64,000 nt of DNA from Serripes groenlandicus (GCA_031761405.1 JASEVX010000005.1:37091198-37155197), one strand, 5' to 3'; counted from the stretch's first letter, positions 21,351 to 31,875 are shown. Notes: generated by a model from the sequence alone, not told the origin. Numbers and translations: made by a program.

Positions 21351-21504
21351 GAATGTGAGCCACATTTGATTGATCTCGTCGTGTTGCATATGCAGATCAA
21401 TAAAAACTTCGGCAAGCCCGTAGATCTGCACATTTTTGGCTGAGTCGGCATACAAATGTAGATGTACCTTTTATCTATTATAGATAAGACATACAGTATT
21501 GACA

Positions 21505-21600
21505 TTGGTTGAGCAATTTATACCTTGTGCCACTATGTTTTCAAAAGTGGTCTGCTGCAGAAGTTTCAAAAAGCATATGTATATTAGAAAGGGTCTATGA
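21505..21600. mobile_element. MITE fragment (right half)
   Basis: It holds 'TTGAGCAATTTATACC', 'TTTTCAAAAGTGGTCTGCTG' and a decayed end 'ATTAGAAAGGGTC'. It is followed by a GACCTT-rich tract ending 'GATAGCTCTAGTTTA' at about 21787, which looks like the right end of another composite repeat next to the acceptor of the next exon. Confidence 0.55.
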
Positions 21601-21807
21601 CCTTTCTATCCTGCTTTTGTGTCCTGGCTATAACTTTACAACCCTTAGACATTGGAAGTTCATACTTGGATACTTGGACCAAAGATTGCTCTTGATCTTG
21701 ACCCAAGTAAAGGTTATTGTCTCAAGGTCACGAGGTTGTGAAGAACCAGCAACCAGGGGTGTAGTATCTTTATGATAGCTCTAGTTTATTTTTTGTTGTT
21801 TTTCCAG

Positions 21808-22062
21808 GAAGATCGAAAGGAGAATGTGAATAAATTTTTCAATGGACTACGATCACATCTATGTGATAAACCATATTTTGTCTGTCTTTCCGAGTATGAA
21901 TTTGACATTGACAACAGCAAGGTCGACCTAAACTTGAAAGATTTAAAGAGGGCCATTTTTGATGTAGCAAAGTCAAACACAAGCCATTGGGGAGAGCTTA
22001 AACCTGCTAAATGGCTGACTTTGGAGCGACGACTACATGAGATGAGACAGAAGGCAGTGAAG
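21808..22062 (+). CDS. Roco protein, end of Roc and start of COR
   Basis: The acceptor is 'gtttttccag' and the donor 'gtgaag|gtatgc'; both ends are phase 0. The 85 residues include EDRKENVNKFFNGLRSHL, then a beta strand PYFVCLSEYEF in the position of G5. A helix and KPAKWLTLERRLHEMRQKAV follow, which is the typical Roc-to-COR transition ('WLxLExxLxxx'). COR domains mediate dimerisation in Roco proteins. Codon use and composition differ sharply from the flanking repeats. Confidence 0.88.
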
Positions 22063-22069
22063 GTATGCT

Positions 22070-22240
22070 ATTTAATAGAGAAACTTTATGATGCCTCTGC
22101 ATAAGGTGACTTTTGCCACAATCTTTTCAATTCTATTCAATAATTACACTCTCATGCATAGAGACTTTCCATATTTGTTTGTTAAATTGTTTTCAAAGTC
22201 ATCTGCAGTTCTGTTGTACATGGGAAAGGATTTAGTTAAT
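22070..22240. mobile_element. MITE fragment
   Basis: It contains 'TTTTGCCACAATCTTTTCAA', 'TAGAGACTTTCCATATTTG' and 'GTACATGGGAAAGGATTTAG'. The left end is lost, and it begins within ten bases of the preceding splice donor. Confidence 0.55.
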
Positions 22241-22457
22241 TAATCCTTTCCCTGATGCAAAAGAGTTTTAAAGATTCTGCAGCAGGTGTATATAGGAGCC
22301 TTAAAAGTGGAATTTTGACCATTTTGTTCTTTTCCAAGAACTTTTTCAATTCTTCAACAAATTATATTTTGAATTTATCAGATAATAATATAGCATATTA
22401 GATTATGATTAATCATTCTTAATGTCTGTTTCCTGGCTGTTATTAAACTAATCCCTT

Positions 22458-22665
22458 TTAAACCTTCCCCATTTGCAGCAGACGACTATATAATACATGG
22501 TGACAAAAGGAGAAATTGCTAATGATGAGCAATTTTCATTTTGTTTCCGTGATTTCAAGTCAATTCCTTTAATTACTTTCTCAATTAAAGAGATTTTCCA
22601 TTTTTTCAGCTGCATGTTTTAAAAGTTTTTGCTGCAGATTTGTTGTATGTGGGAAAGGGTGTTAA
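22458..22665. mobile_element. TTAA MITE copy in Roco intron 3
   Basis: It runs from 'TTAAACCTTCCCC' through GCAGCAGACGAC and the AGAAATTGCTAATGATGAGC hairpin to TATGTGGGAAAGGGTGTTAA. Confidence 0.75.
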
Positions 22666-22768
22666 TGTCAACTACTACTCAATCTATCCCAGGTGTAGTG
22701 GTTGGAGCGTCTATCTAGGGGTCAGAGACCAGGGTGCGATCACAAGCAGGGACATGTATACCAAAGCC

Positions 22769-22998
22769 TTAACCCTTTCCCACCTATAGACGCATTTTGA
22801 CTCATCTGCAGCAGACAACTTTTGAAAACATTGTGAAAAAGGGAGAAATTGCTCAAAACAAGCAATTTCTACTTTTGCCACAATATTTTCAACTTTATTC
22901 AGTAATTATACCTACCTTTATAGAGATTTTCCATGCTTTTTCCCAAAATACTTTCAAAGTTGTCTGTTGCTTATTTGTTGTATATGGGAAAGGGTTAA
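22769..22998. mobile_element. TTAA MITE copy in Roco intron 3
   Basis: TTAACCCTTTCCCACC at the left and ATGGGAAAGGGTTAA at the right, with CTGCAGCAGACAACTTTTG and a central 'GAAATTGCTCAAAACAAGC' palindrome. It is one of the best-preserved copies. Confidence 0.85.
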
Positions 22999-23242
22999 AA
23001 CTGGTAGCATCTCTTCTTGACACTAAGGGTTTGTGGTGATATCATTGCGACTGATGCATTTGTGTCAGAATAAATAGGACTGGTAATTTATCCAGGAAAC
23101 TCCTTGATATCAATATAATACTGTTGAAAGCAGAGTTAAACACTATTTAAACTAACAAAACTGCTCAATCAGTTTAGAAAAAGGATGAAATGGTTAAAAA
23201 ATTGATTCAGTTTAATGTAAGATTTGATGCTTTAGAAGTTTG

Positions 23243-23310
23243 AACCCTTTCCCACATACAACGTTTTTGCAGCAGACAACAAAGTGTCAATATGTGGGAA
23301 AGGGTAAATG
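23243..23310. mobile_element. Minimal MITE: two terminal repeats joined
   Basis: 'AACCCTTTCCCACATACAAC' and GCAGCAGACAA are followed almost at once by 'CAATATGTGGGAAAGGGTAA'. The interior is deleted, so this is essentially two inverted termini back to back. Confidence 0.7.
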
Positions 23311-23717
23311 ATCTGACCTTGATCTTCATGGTGAGCTGATTACAAAGATGAGCAGTTTATCTGGATCTCATTGGTCATGACATGTGTCTCCTGCGTCGAC
23401 CAGGTGACACTTAGGGATCACATCTCTGTATTCTGTCTGTTACTGAGTGATATATCAACAAGAGACGCATGAGATTCTTCAAACACTCATGTCTAAAATG
23501 ATATTTATTGCTTTCCTTCCTTGGCGCTCAGGATCGAGGGGTAAGCATGATGTCTGACGCCCTTGTGTCAGGATCTATGGACCAGAGGTACTGGTAACCT
23601 ACAAACAGGTTGCTACAAGGAAGTGATATAACAGAAAGCAGCATTACACCTGGTGACCATACAAGCAAACAAACAAATACAACAGATAATATATGTTGTT
23701 GTTGGTTTTGTTTTCAG
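23309..23717. other. Intron with a third copy of a dispersed repeat
   Basis: 23515-23600 ('TTGGCGCTCAGGATCGAGGG ... GGACCAGAGGTACTGGTAAC') is a reverse-complement relative of the repeats at 3838 and 20652. The rest of the intron shows nothing recognisable before the acceptor at 23717. Confidence 0.4.
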
Positions 23718-23836
23718 ATAATTGAAAGAGACAAGTTGGAAGAAGAAAATAGGAGCTTATGTGTTCCCCTGACAGAAGATGAGTTGGATTTATTTTTGAG
23801 ATTTCAGCATGCATGTGGCTTACTGCTCTACTTCAG
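23718..23836 (+). CDS. Roco protein, COR domain exon
   Basis: The acceptor is 'ttgttttcag' and the donor 'ttcag|gtaggt'. It encodes IIERDKLEEENRSLCVPLTE and DELDLFLRFQHACGLLLYF. The 'FLxFxHxxGxLLYF' pattern is characteristic of the N-terminal half of COR. It is phase 0 in and phase 2 out. The two leftover bases AG combine with T at 26182 to make a serine codon, as expected for a continuous reading frame. Confidence 0.88.
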
Positions 23837-24263
23837 GTAGGTCTTATCATTGATGCGAACAGACGGACAGACTATTTCACAAAATGTTTTCAATATTCAT
23901 ACTTGTTGATGTATCAAAGGTGTCTGTATCAGTAAAAGAGATAATATTGTCTGCTGAAATGTTGTTGAAAGTGACACATAACCCTTTCCTTATAACAACA
24001 AATCAGCAGTAGACGACTTTGAAAACATCTAGGCAAAACTATTGAAAATCCATATAAGGCAAAGTTTATTATTAAAAGTATTGAAACATAATTGAATAGA
24101 GATTAAAACATTGTGGCAAAAGGAGAAATTGCTCATGATGAGTAGGGCTGTAACGATACATTCTAATATTCGATATAACCGAATACAGGTCTGTCCGAAA
24201 CGTATTCGTTATTTGCTTCATCCAGAACCGAATATTTACGAATATAGTCCAAAGCTGTATGAT

Positions 24264-24493
24264 TTAACCCTTTCCCTCATACGACAATTCTGCAGCAGAC
24301 GACTTTGAACATATCTTGTCAAAAAATAATAAATCTCTATAATTGAATGGATAACCTATGACTAAAAGTGGAAAACATTGTGGCAAAAGGAGAAATTGCT
24401 CGTTTTGAGCAATTTCTTGATTTGTCACTATGTTTTCAAAAGGCCTTCTGCTGCAGAAGCGTCAGAAAGCGTCTATATGAGGGAAAGGGTTAA
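24264..24493. mobile_element. TTAA MITE nested inside the hAT-like element
   Basis: TTAACCCTTTCCCTCATACG to ATGAGGGAAAGGGTTAA, with GCAGCAGACGACTTTG, the AGAAATTGCTCGTTTTGAGC hairpin and TTCTGCTGCAGAAGCG. It is a complete copy and the innermost of three nested layers. Confidence 0.85.
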
Positions 24494-24641
24494 ACTAAAA
24501 TCAATTTAATTGAACTACAAACATAACAAACCTTTCGTCACAAGTGCCATCTCTTAAGTTTCATAGCGCATTCGGCGCTTAATGCGCTATATTTAATTTT
24601 GAATTATAATTCAATTGAAAAGTCGGTAGAATTGCCATTTA

Positions 24642-24905
24642 ATGACAACCAAAAGGCGTCACCAAGAAACATCGAACCACACGGAAATTGAAATTATTGA
24701 ACCTCCGGCCAAATAAATGTCAGCTGTCTGGAACAAAATCGGATTCCAGAAAGGACTCGAGGGAGACATTCCATCGCACACTATCTTCAAAATATTTGTA
24801 GTCATGAAATCGGGTAACAACTACATTAAATTCATAATAAACTCCCTTGCTTATACCTGTTGTAAAATCAAAGTCCTGAAATTGTTGAAGTTGATATTCT
24901 TTTGA
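24642..24905 (+). pseudogene. Possible hAT transposase N-terminal remnant
   Basis: ATG at 24642 gives a short basic leader, MTTKRRHQETSNHTEIE, then an in-frame TAA at 24714. Reading continues in the same frame as SAVWNKIGFQKG. 'S-x-VW-x-x-x-GF' is how BED-type zinc-finger regions of hAT transposases usually begin. The zinc ligands are not visible and the rest is lost, so it is non-functional. The identification rests on that short motif and the hAT-like ends. Confidence 0.4.
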
Positions 24906-25441
24906 GGAACACAAGCATGTCGAATATGGACAAATAGTCGAATACGTTAATAACTTTTATACTGTTCTAGTTGGAGTTTATTTGTCACAAGAGTGACAAG
25001 ACTTACTAGTCAATCATTATACTTTTTCCAGTCATTTGAATTCTGATTTCTGTTGTGTTTACATGTTCTTAAATTCATGACAGTATTCGTGAATAAATAT
25101 TCGTATTCGTTACTCTGTATTGGTGATACCCATCCTATTCGCCACCTAGTGTATTCGTTTTACAGCCCTAAGATTGATGAGTAATTTCTCCTTTTACCAC
25201 AATGCTTTTAAAAGCCGTCCATTGAAAAGGCATCACAAAGCGACTTCATGAAAGAAACTGTTAACTCAATCAAGTAAGTCAATATTGTACTTCTTACGTA
25301 ATTTTTTGGTGATTTCTGAACACGTGATCGACATCTGACTAAAAGTATTCTTGTTGCAACAGCATACTGTGAAGCCTCAGACAGGGTCACAAACAGAGCT
25401 CTTATATGATGAGTATTTCAATTCAAAACCTCATTTGTCAA

Positions 25442-25522
25442 TCAAACCCTATGTTGTGGGTACTCAAAAGAATCATTTCTCTGAGACAAATTCTTTTGAG
25501 TACCAACAATATAGGGTTTGAT
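25442..25522. mobile_element. 81-bp foldback element
   Basis: TCAAACCCTATGTTGTGGGT and ACTCAAAAGAAT are mirrored at the other end by ATTCTTTTGAGTACCAACAA and TATAGGGTTTGA. The loop is under 20 bases. A half copy lies at 60469-60512 (CCCTACGATATGGGTACTCA), so it is a dispersed family. Confidence 0.75.
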
Positions 25523-25698
25523 AGTCATGAGAGAAAAATAGCTGGTAAAAGATGAGTTTACTCCTCCCTATCTAGTCCTCTGTGGGTGTTTATACACATA
25601 CTGTCTTGCAAATCCCTTCACTGTGATGAATGCACACACTCTGACTTGGAGGAACCATGCATGTAACTTCTTACTAAAAGTTTTGCATCTGTACATAT

Positions 25699-25905
25699 TT
25701 AACCCCCTTTTTCCAACATACAACAAATCTGCAGCAGGGAACTTTGTAATCATCAAGACAAAAATATAGGTAATTATCTATACATGAAAGAATAAATATG
25801 TAATAGAGTTCAGTATGAGCAATTTCTTCTATTAATTGCATCAGTGTTTGAGAAAGTCGTCTGCTTCATGGATTACAGATAGCATCTGCAGGTGGTAAAG
25901 GGTTG
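25699..25905. mobile_element. TTAA MITE copy in Roco intron 4 (diverged)
   Basis: It starts TTAACCCCCTTTTCCAACAT, then AACAAATCTGCAGCAGG, and ends 'CATCTGCAGGTGGTAAAGGG'. The centre is shortened and the palindrome imperfect. Confidence 0.65.
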
Positions 25906-25913
25906 AGTGATGC

Positions 25914-26142
25914 TTAACCCTTTGACACATACATGTACAACAAATCTGCAGCAGACTTCAAAACATCTTGGCTAAAATTTAAAAAAATTCTATAATTCAA
26001 AATATACAAATTGAATGGAGTTGAAAACAGTGTGGCAAAACGAGGGATTGCTCATTATGAGCAAATTCTCCTTTTGTCACAATGCTTTCAAAAGTTGTCT
26101 GCTGTAGATGCAACAACATGAGTCTATATGTGGTAAATGCAG
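25914..26142. mobile_element. TTAA MITE copy in Roco intron 4
   Basis: TTAACCCTTTGACACATACA at the left. The core is 'GGATTGCTCATTATGAGCAA', followed by AAAGTTGTCTGCTGTAG; the end is decayed 'TATATGTGGTAAATG'. It ends about 40 bases before the acceptor of the next Roco exon. Confidence 0.7.
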
Positions 26143-26181
26143 CTTATTTGTAATGATGATTATCTTTTGTCTATTTCACAG

Positions 26182-26342
26182 TGAGCAAGAACTCAAGGAT
26201 TATGTAATTCTAGATCCACAATGGCTGATTGATGCATTTAAATGTTTCATAACTGCAGAAATGTTCAAGCAAAAGAAAACGGACATGGTTCGTCTTTGGA
26301 AATCCTTTAAAGGAAATGCTATTTTAACTCGACAATTCATAG
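26182..26342 (+). CDS. Roco protein, COR domain exon with DPQWLIDAF
   Basis: The acceptor is 'ctatttcacag' and the donor 'catag|gtaaat'. It encodes EQELKDYVILDPQWLIDAFK followed by CFITAEMFKQKK and LWKSFKGNAILTRQFI. 'vIL(D/N)PQWL' with the following 'G.L' helix is the best-conserved stretch of COR domains. The phases fit both sides: one base completes serine, and one base G starts the aspartate finished at 32816. Confidence 0.9.
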
Positions 26343-26814
26343 GTAAATTTATGCAAAGTACATGCTAATCACCAACTAGTCTTCATCTGCAACCGGATTA
26401 TAACAGACATATTTGACTTTAAAGTTGACGTAAATCAAGAAGAGAACTCGAATACTTTTGTTACAAATGTGATTGTTCTTCGCTCTTGGTATGCATCATG
26501 TCGAAAGATCGAAGTTTGCAAGTTATTTTTTGAAGTGATTCATGTACTTTGTTTTTAATTAACAATTTATTTTGGAATGATATGCAAAGGCTTCATATTG
26601 GTAGATTTGACAAGTTTGTAAAGCAAATTTGCAGTAGAAAACTTTCGAGACTTCGGGGAGAAACAAACGCGGAATTAGTTCTAACGATAACAGTGGAAAC
26701 TTATTTAGAAAAAAGTACAGTCCTCACTGTAAGTTGTCAGCCTGATCCAAGTAAACGTCCAGCGTGATGGATAATGTGTTCCGGATGTACAGATGATGTT
26801 ATCTAACATAAAGC
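26343..26814. other. Intronic DNA, nothing recognised
   Basis: Unique-looking sequence. A 72-codon open frame at 26549 has no domain and no splice context. It runs up to the SINE at 26815. Confidence 0.4.
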
Positions 26815-27048
26815 CGAGCCCTGGTAGCGACGCGGGCTGTCAAACCAGGGGTTGTGAGTTTGAACCCCAGCTCGGCCAACCATCTTTCCGACGTTTGACA
26901 AAAGTGATTGCAACAAGCGTCATTCGCCTTCCATCAATGGGCTATCAGTCTATATAGAGAAGCAGCCAGTTGCTTGGAAAGAATGTTGTATGAAGTACTG
27001 GTGTGAAAAAGCCAAGAAACATATGATAGGCGAACTGGTCACCGTGAT
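26815..27048 (+). mobile_element. SINE with intact tRNA-like head, truncated tail
   Basis: The head GCCGAGCCCTGGTAGCGACG begins with GCCGAGC, which pairs perfectly with GCTCGGC 60 bases later as an acceptor stem. The B-box-like sequence is GAGTTTGAACCCC. The body contains 'CAACAAGCGTCATTCGCC'. The tail stops at 'GGTCACCGTGAT' and is fused directly to family A internal sequence. Confidence 0.75.
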
Positions 27049-27475
27049 TGGTCGAGAAACATGGCCGCCAGGGGGGGGGGGGGGGGGGGGGGGGTTATTT
27101 TACCTTATACCTTATATGGCTATAGTGAAAACTTAAAAAATCTTCTTCTCCGAAAGTGTAAGGCCGATTTTCAAATAATTTTTGTAGAAATGTTTCTTTA
27201 GTGACCACTATCAGATTCCTTCAAGCCATATTGGTTGTTTGAAAAACTTTGCCCCTACAGGTCGGGGCTGTTTTGGCTATTGTGAAAACTTAAAAAATCT
27301 TCTCCGACGAAAATGTCAGGCCGATTTTCAAATAATTTTTTGGAAATGTTCCTAGGGTGACCCTCTATTATATTCCTTCAAGCCATGTTGATTGGTTGAA
27401 AACTATTGTTGCCAGGGTGAGGGGCTTATATGGCTAAAGTGAAAAAACAACATAAAATCATGGCCCTCTTGTTGT
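27049..27475 (+). mobile_element. Family A fragment with G24 run
   Basis: It starts abruptly in an internal unit ('TGGTCGAGAAACATGGCCGC') followed by G24 (27071-27094). It holds about two units of 'AAAATCTTCTTCTCCGAAAG' and ends 'AATCATGGCCCTCTTGTT'. The left end is missing; the junction with the SINE is a recombination or deletion point. Confidence 0.65.
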
Positions 27476-28525
27476 ATAATTTGATATTGGCTATTTAAAA
27501 TGTGTTGCTTTGTTTGTTTTAAACACTTCATCATTTTAAAAAATTAACACTCATTTTGGATTGTTTAGATAAATAAACATTAACGATCTATCGCGCAATT
27601 ATACCCTCCTTTTCTGATGGTTGCTAGGGTCGTGGAAAATATAATTTACGAACCGCCATTGTTGTCGACTCGAAATTGAATCATCGACAAAATTATGTGT
27701 AACGCTTTTTCTAGCAGCTAGTGTTTTCAGCTCCACTGGCTGAAAGCCAGTCGAGCTCATGTCATGGCAAATTTTCCGTTGTGCGTGTGTCTGTCCATCT
27801 GTCTGTCCGTCCGTTCACTTTTTTCTACACACAACTTCTTCTCCTAAACCAATGAAATGATTTCATAATAATCTAATAGGAATGTTCCTTAGGTGGTCCT
27901 CTTTCAAAGTTGTTGTCGTCGTCCGTTAAAGCTTTAGTACAAGTTGGCATTTTTCTTTCATAAGTACTTGGGCTTGGGCTTTCATATTTGGAATACAGTT
28001 ACATCTAATACCTTTCTTCACATTGAATGCTGAAGATGCTGAGTGTGACCTTCTTTTTGGGGTAAAAAAAAGGATTTTGGGTGGTTAAAGTTTTAGAGCA
28101 AGTTGGCATTTTCATTCTTGTACTAGGGCTTTCATATTTGGAATATAATTACATCTTATACCTTTCTTCATATTGTATGCTGAAGATGCTGAGTAAAAAA
28201 CATGATTTGGGGTGGTTAAAGATTTTAGGGCAAGTTGGCATTTTAATATATATTTTTTTAAATTGTATCAATAAGTACTTGTGTTAGGGCTTTCATATTT
28301 GGAATATAATTACATCTTATACCCTTCTTCACATTGTATGGTGATGATGCTGAGTGTGACCTTCTTTTTTGGGTAAAAAACATGCTTTTTGGTTGATTTT
28401 GAGAATTTGAGATAAACTCATAATTTTGTGTACATTCCTGTCTAATTGTGATCATTCATTTTTCATTTATAGTTCTTCAACATATCAAACGGGTTTTGGT
28501 GTCAAACATTTGGAAAACCTTTTTT

Positions 28526-30029
28526 AGCTCACTTGAGCACGAAGTGCTAAAGGTGAGTTATTGTGATCGCCTTTTGTCCGTCGTGCGTCGTCCGTCAACT
28601 TCTTCTCCTCAGTAACCAGTGGGTCAATTGGGATGAAACTTCACAGAAAGCATCCTCTCGATGACCTCACCAGAAATCCTTCAAATTTTGGGATCCATGC
28701 AGAATTCTGGTTTCCATGGCAACGAAATGAAAAAAACTTCAAAATTCTTCTTCTCGCAAACTGGTTGGCAGATTTTCAAATAATTTTGTAGAAATGTTCC
28801 TTGGATGACCCACTATCAAATTTCTTCAAGCCATGTTGATTGGTCGAAAAACATGGCCGTCTGTGGAGCGGGGCTTTTTTGCCTAATATCTAAAGTGAAA
28901 ATTTAAAAAATCTTCTCCTCCGAAAGTGTCAGGCCGATTTTCAAATAATTTTGTAAAAATGTTCTTTAAGTGACCCACTATCAGATTCATTCAAGCCATG
29001 TTGATTGGTCGAAAAACATGGCCGTCAGTGGGCGGGCTATTTTGCCTTATATTGCTATAGTGAAAACTTAAAAAATCTTCTCCACCAAAATTGTCAGGCC
29101 GATTTTCAAATAAATTTGTAGAAATCTTCCTTGGATGACCCTCTATCAGATTCCTTCAAACCATGTCATTGTTGATTGGTTGAAAAACATGGCCGCCAGG
29201 GGGGGCGGGGCTATTTTGCCATATATGGCTATAGTGAAAACTTAAAAAATCTTCTCCTCCAAAAGTGTCAGGCCGATTTTCAAATAATTTTGTAGAAATG
29301 TTCCAAGGGTGACCCTCTATCAGATTCCTTAAAGCCTAGTTGATTGGTCTGAAACTTTGGCCGCCAGGGGGTGGGGCTTATATAGCTAAAGTGAAAAAAT
29401 AAAAATCAGGTGAGCAATCCAGGGCCATCATGGCCCTCTTGTTTTTTTTTATCCATGCAGAATTCTGGTTTCCATGGCAACGAAACGGAAAAAAACTTCA
29501 AAATTCTTCTTCTCCCAGACTAGTTGGCAGATTTTCAAATAATTTTGTAGAAATGTTCCTTGGATGACCCTCTATGAGATTCCTTCAAGCCATGTTGATT
29601 GTTCGAAAAACATGGCCGCCAGGGGGCGGGGCTATTTTGCCTTATATGGCTATAGTGAAAACTTAAAAAATCTTCTCCTCCGAAAGTGTCAGACCGTTTT
29701 TCAAATAATTTTGTAGAAATGTTCCTAAGGTGACCTACTATCAGATTCCTTATAGCCATATTGATTGGTGGAAAAACATGGCCACCACAGGGCGGGGCTA
29801 TTTTGCCTTATATGGCTAAAGTGAAAACTTAAAAAATCTTCTCCTCCGAAAGTGTTTGGCTGATTTTCAAATAATTTTGTAGAAATATTCCTAGGGTGAC
29901 CCTCTATCAGATTCGTTTAAGCCATGTTGATTGGTCGAAAACTATGGCCGCCAGGGGGCGGGGCTTATATGGCTAAAGTTAAACAAAATAAAATCAGGTG
30001 AGCGATCCAGGGCCATCATGGCCCTCTTG
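28526..30029 (+). mobile_element. Family A composite repeat, nested, complete
   Basis: 'CTTTTTT|AGCTCACTTGAGCACGAAG' is the left end. About eight tandem units of roughly 165 bp follow ('GGCCGATTTTCAAATAATTT ... ATGGCCGCCAGGGGGCGGGG'). The right end is GGGCCATCATGGCCC TCTTG-TTT. A second right-end hairpin occurs internally at about 29425-29443 (GGGCCATCATGGCCCTCTTG), so two copies are probably arranged in tandem. Confidence 0.8.
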
Positions 30030-30300
30030 TTTAAGGTTTTGCTTTTTTTTTGGACTCAGTTATGCAGATATAACATTAGCGTTTAGCTCAACGTCAAAGT
30101 TTTGATTTTAGCTTGAATATACGAAAAATAATGAGGGCTTTACTACTTGCGATCTTCACTTACGTTTGAATAATGTTTGTTCTTTTCACTTGATGCTTTG
30201 AACATTTATCTAAAATGTGTGTGCATTTAGTAACGAAGAATACAATTTTAGAGGCAAGTACTGATATCAATGTTCATACATTTTTTGACAATTGATTTTT

Positions 30301-31185
30301 AGCTCACCAGAGCACGAAATGCTCAATGTGAGTTTTTCTGATCACCTTTTGTCCGTCGTTCATCATCCGTCTTCATGAAAGTTTATCAGAACATATATCC
30401 CAATCAAATCTAGGCCAAGTCCGAAACTAGTTCATGTTCGGTCAAAAACTAGGTCACTAGGCCAAATTTAATGAAACTCTTGTTATCACTCTGGAAGCCG
30501 CATTGAGCATGTTGAAACTTTGTCAGAATGTTAGTCTTAGTGATATCTAGGCCAAGTTCGAATATAGGTCATGTCGGGTCAAAAACTAGGTCACTAGGCC
30601 AAATTGAAGGAAAGTCTTGTTAACACTCTGGAAGCTGCATTTTTAACTTGAGCATGTTGAACATTTTGTCAGAAAGATCGTCTTGATGATATCTAGGGCA
30701 AGTTTGAATATTGGTCATGTCCGGTCAAAAACTAGGTCACTAGTCCAAATGTAAGGAACATCTTGTTAACACTCTGGAAGCCACATTTTTGGCTTGAGCA
30801 TGATGAAACTATGCCGGAATGTTTGTCTTAGTGATATCTAGGCTAAGTTCGAATATAGGTCATGACCGGTCAAAAACTAGGTCACTGGGTCAAATTTAAG
30901 GAAAATCACATTTTTGGCTTGAGCATGTTGAAACTTTTTCAGAATGTTTGACTTAGTGATATCTAGGTCAAGTTTGAATATGGGTCAGGTCAGGTCAATA
31001 ACTAGGTCACTAGGCCAAATTGTAGAACAATGTAGTTAACACTATAGAGATTGCATTTTTTACTTGAGCAGCTTGAAATTTTGTCAGAAAGTTTGTCTTG
31101 ATGATATTGCCATTGGCGCTGTAAGAGTTAAGACTTAAATAGCCCATTCTCAGGTGAGCGATTCCAGGGCCTCATGGTCCTCTTG
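30301..31185 (+). mobile_element. Family A composite repeat, second nested copy
   Basis: The left end is 'TTTTT|AGCTCACCAGAGCACG'. The internal units are of the 'AACTAGGTCACTAGGCCAAA' type, as at 1-470. The right end is 'CCAGGGCCTCATGGTCC' TCTTG-TTT. It differs from 28526-30029 in internal sequence but shares both terminal modules. Confidence 0.8.
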
Positions 31186-31316
31186 TTTAAATTATATATA
31201 TCTACATGTATGTATCTATTCATTTGATTTAATAGTACTTAAAGGCAATATACTGAAATAGTGCTTAATTGAATAAGCGGTGTTTAGTCTAGCGCGCTGT
31301 CCTCCGATAGCTTTTG

Positions 31317-31875
31317 TTATTTGTAAGTATGCCTAATTGGTGTTTTTTTACCATTTTGATGGCGTCACTTGCCTGCGATGTACTAAGCCCTAGGCAGATA
31401 CAAAGTAGAAGTAGAAGTTAACTGGTCTCTAAATCATTAAAGGTTGGATGAGAGCGCTTTGTAACATTACTGTCTGGAAATAGTTCCGTCCTTAGCAGCA
31501 CATGAAAAAGATCTGAGTGCAATATCAATGCCTGCAATATCGACCCATGCAATATCGATGGATACTACATCCATTTCCAAATGGAAAATAGAAGGAACAA
31601 TATCAAAGTATACAATAATATATAAAATATGCCGTAATGCATCAACGTTTGGCAGGTTTAACACATGTAATTTGTTGTTTATTTACATTTCAAAAAGGTG
31701 TCATGTTATGTTATAAACATGTGCACCACCTTCATGTTACCATGGTTATATAAACGGATCGTGCGCTGGCAATATTGAGTTAATGTATTATTAGGTATTA
31801 TGACTATATCTATTTTGTAAATTGAACCATTAATGCAGATGTTATAGCAAAAGTCTATGTCATATTGGATCATCT
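31317..31875. other. Intronic DNA with a short ATATCGA tandem
   Basis: Around 31522-31562 there are about three copies of a 14-17 base unit ('TGCAATATCGACCCA', 'TGCAATATCGATGGA'). No exon or element boundary is supported elsewhere. Confidence 0.4.

Larger units (their letters stand above)
24143..25170. mobile_element. hAT-like non-autonomous element nested in a MITE
   Basis: It starts TAGGGCTGTAACGATACATT and ends 'ATTCGTTTTACAGCCCTA', an inverted repeat typical in form of hAT termini. Flanks ATGATGAG (24135-24142) and TTGATGAG (25174-25181) give an imperfect 8-bp duplication, the hAT target length; three extra bases (AGA) lie between the right end and this duplication. Repeated ATTCGATA/GAATATTCG words lie near both ends. 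It contains a small transposase remnant (24642-24905) and its own nested TTAA MITE. Confidence 0.7.
23979..25265. mobile_element. TTAA MITE split by a nested ~1-kb element
   Basis: The left part runs from 'TAACCCTTTCCTTATAAC' to 'GGAGAAATTGCTCATGATGA'. The right part resumes at 'TTGATGAGTAATTTCTCC' and ends near AAGAAACTGTTAACTC. The break lies exactly in the central hairpin and is filled by a hAT-like element (24143-25170). Confidence 0.75.
27729..31316 (+). mobile_element. Family B composite repeat hosting two nested family A elements
   Basis: The left end is AGCTCCACTGGCTGAAAGCC with a hairpin. Internal units of about 140-180 bp follow ('GGGCTTTCATATTTGGAATA', 'GCTGAAGATGCTGAGTGTGA'). The right end is 'CGCTGTCCTCCGATAG' then CTTTTG-TTA. 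The interior is interrupted at 28526-30029 and 30301-31185. The same interior without these insertions is present in the element at 35610-37321. Confidence 0.8.

Noticed and set aside
26815..26882. Functional tRNA gene
   Set aside because: The acceptor stem is perfect, but the sequence continues into SINE body with the family-specific middle and tail, so it is a SINE head.
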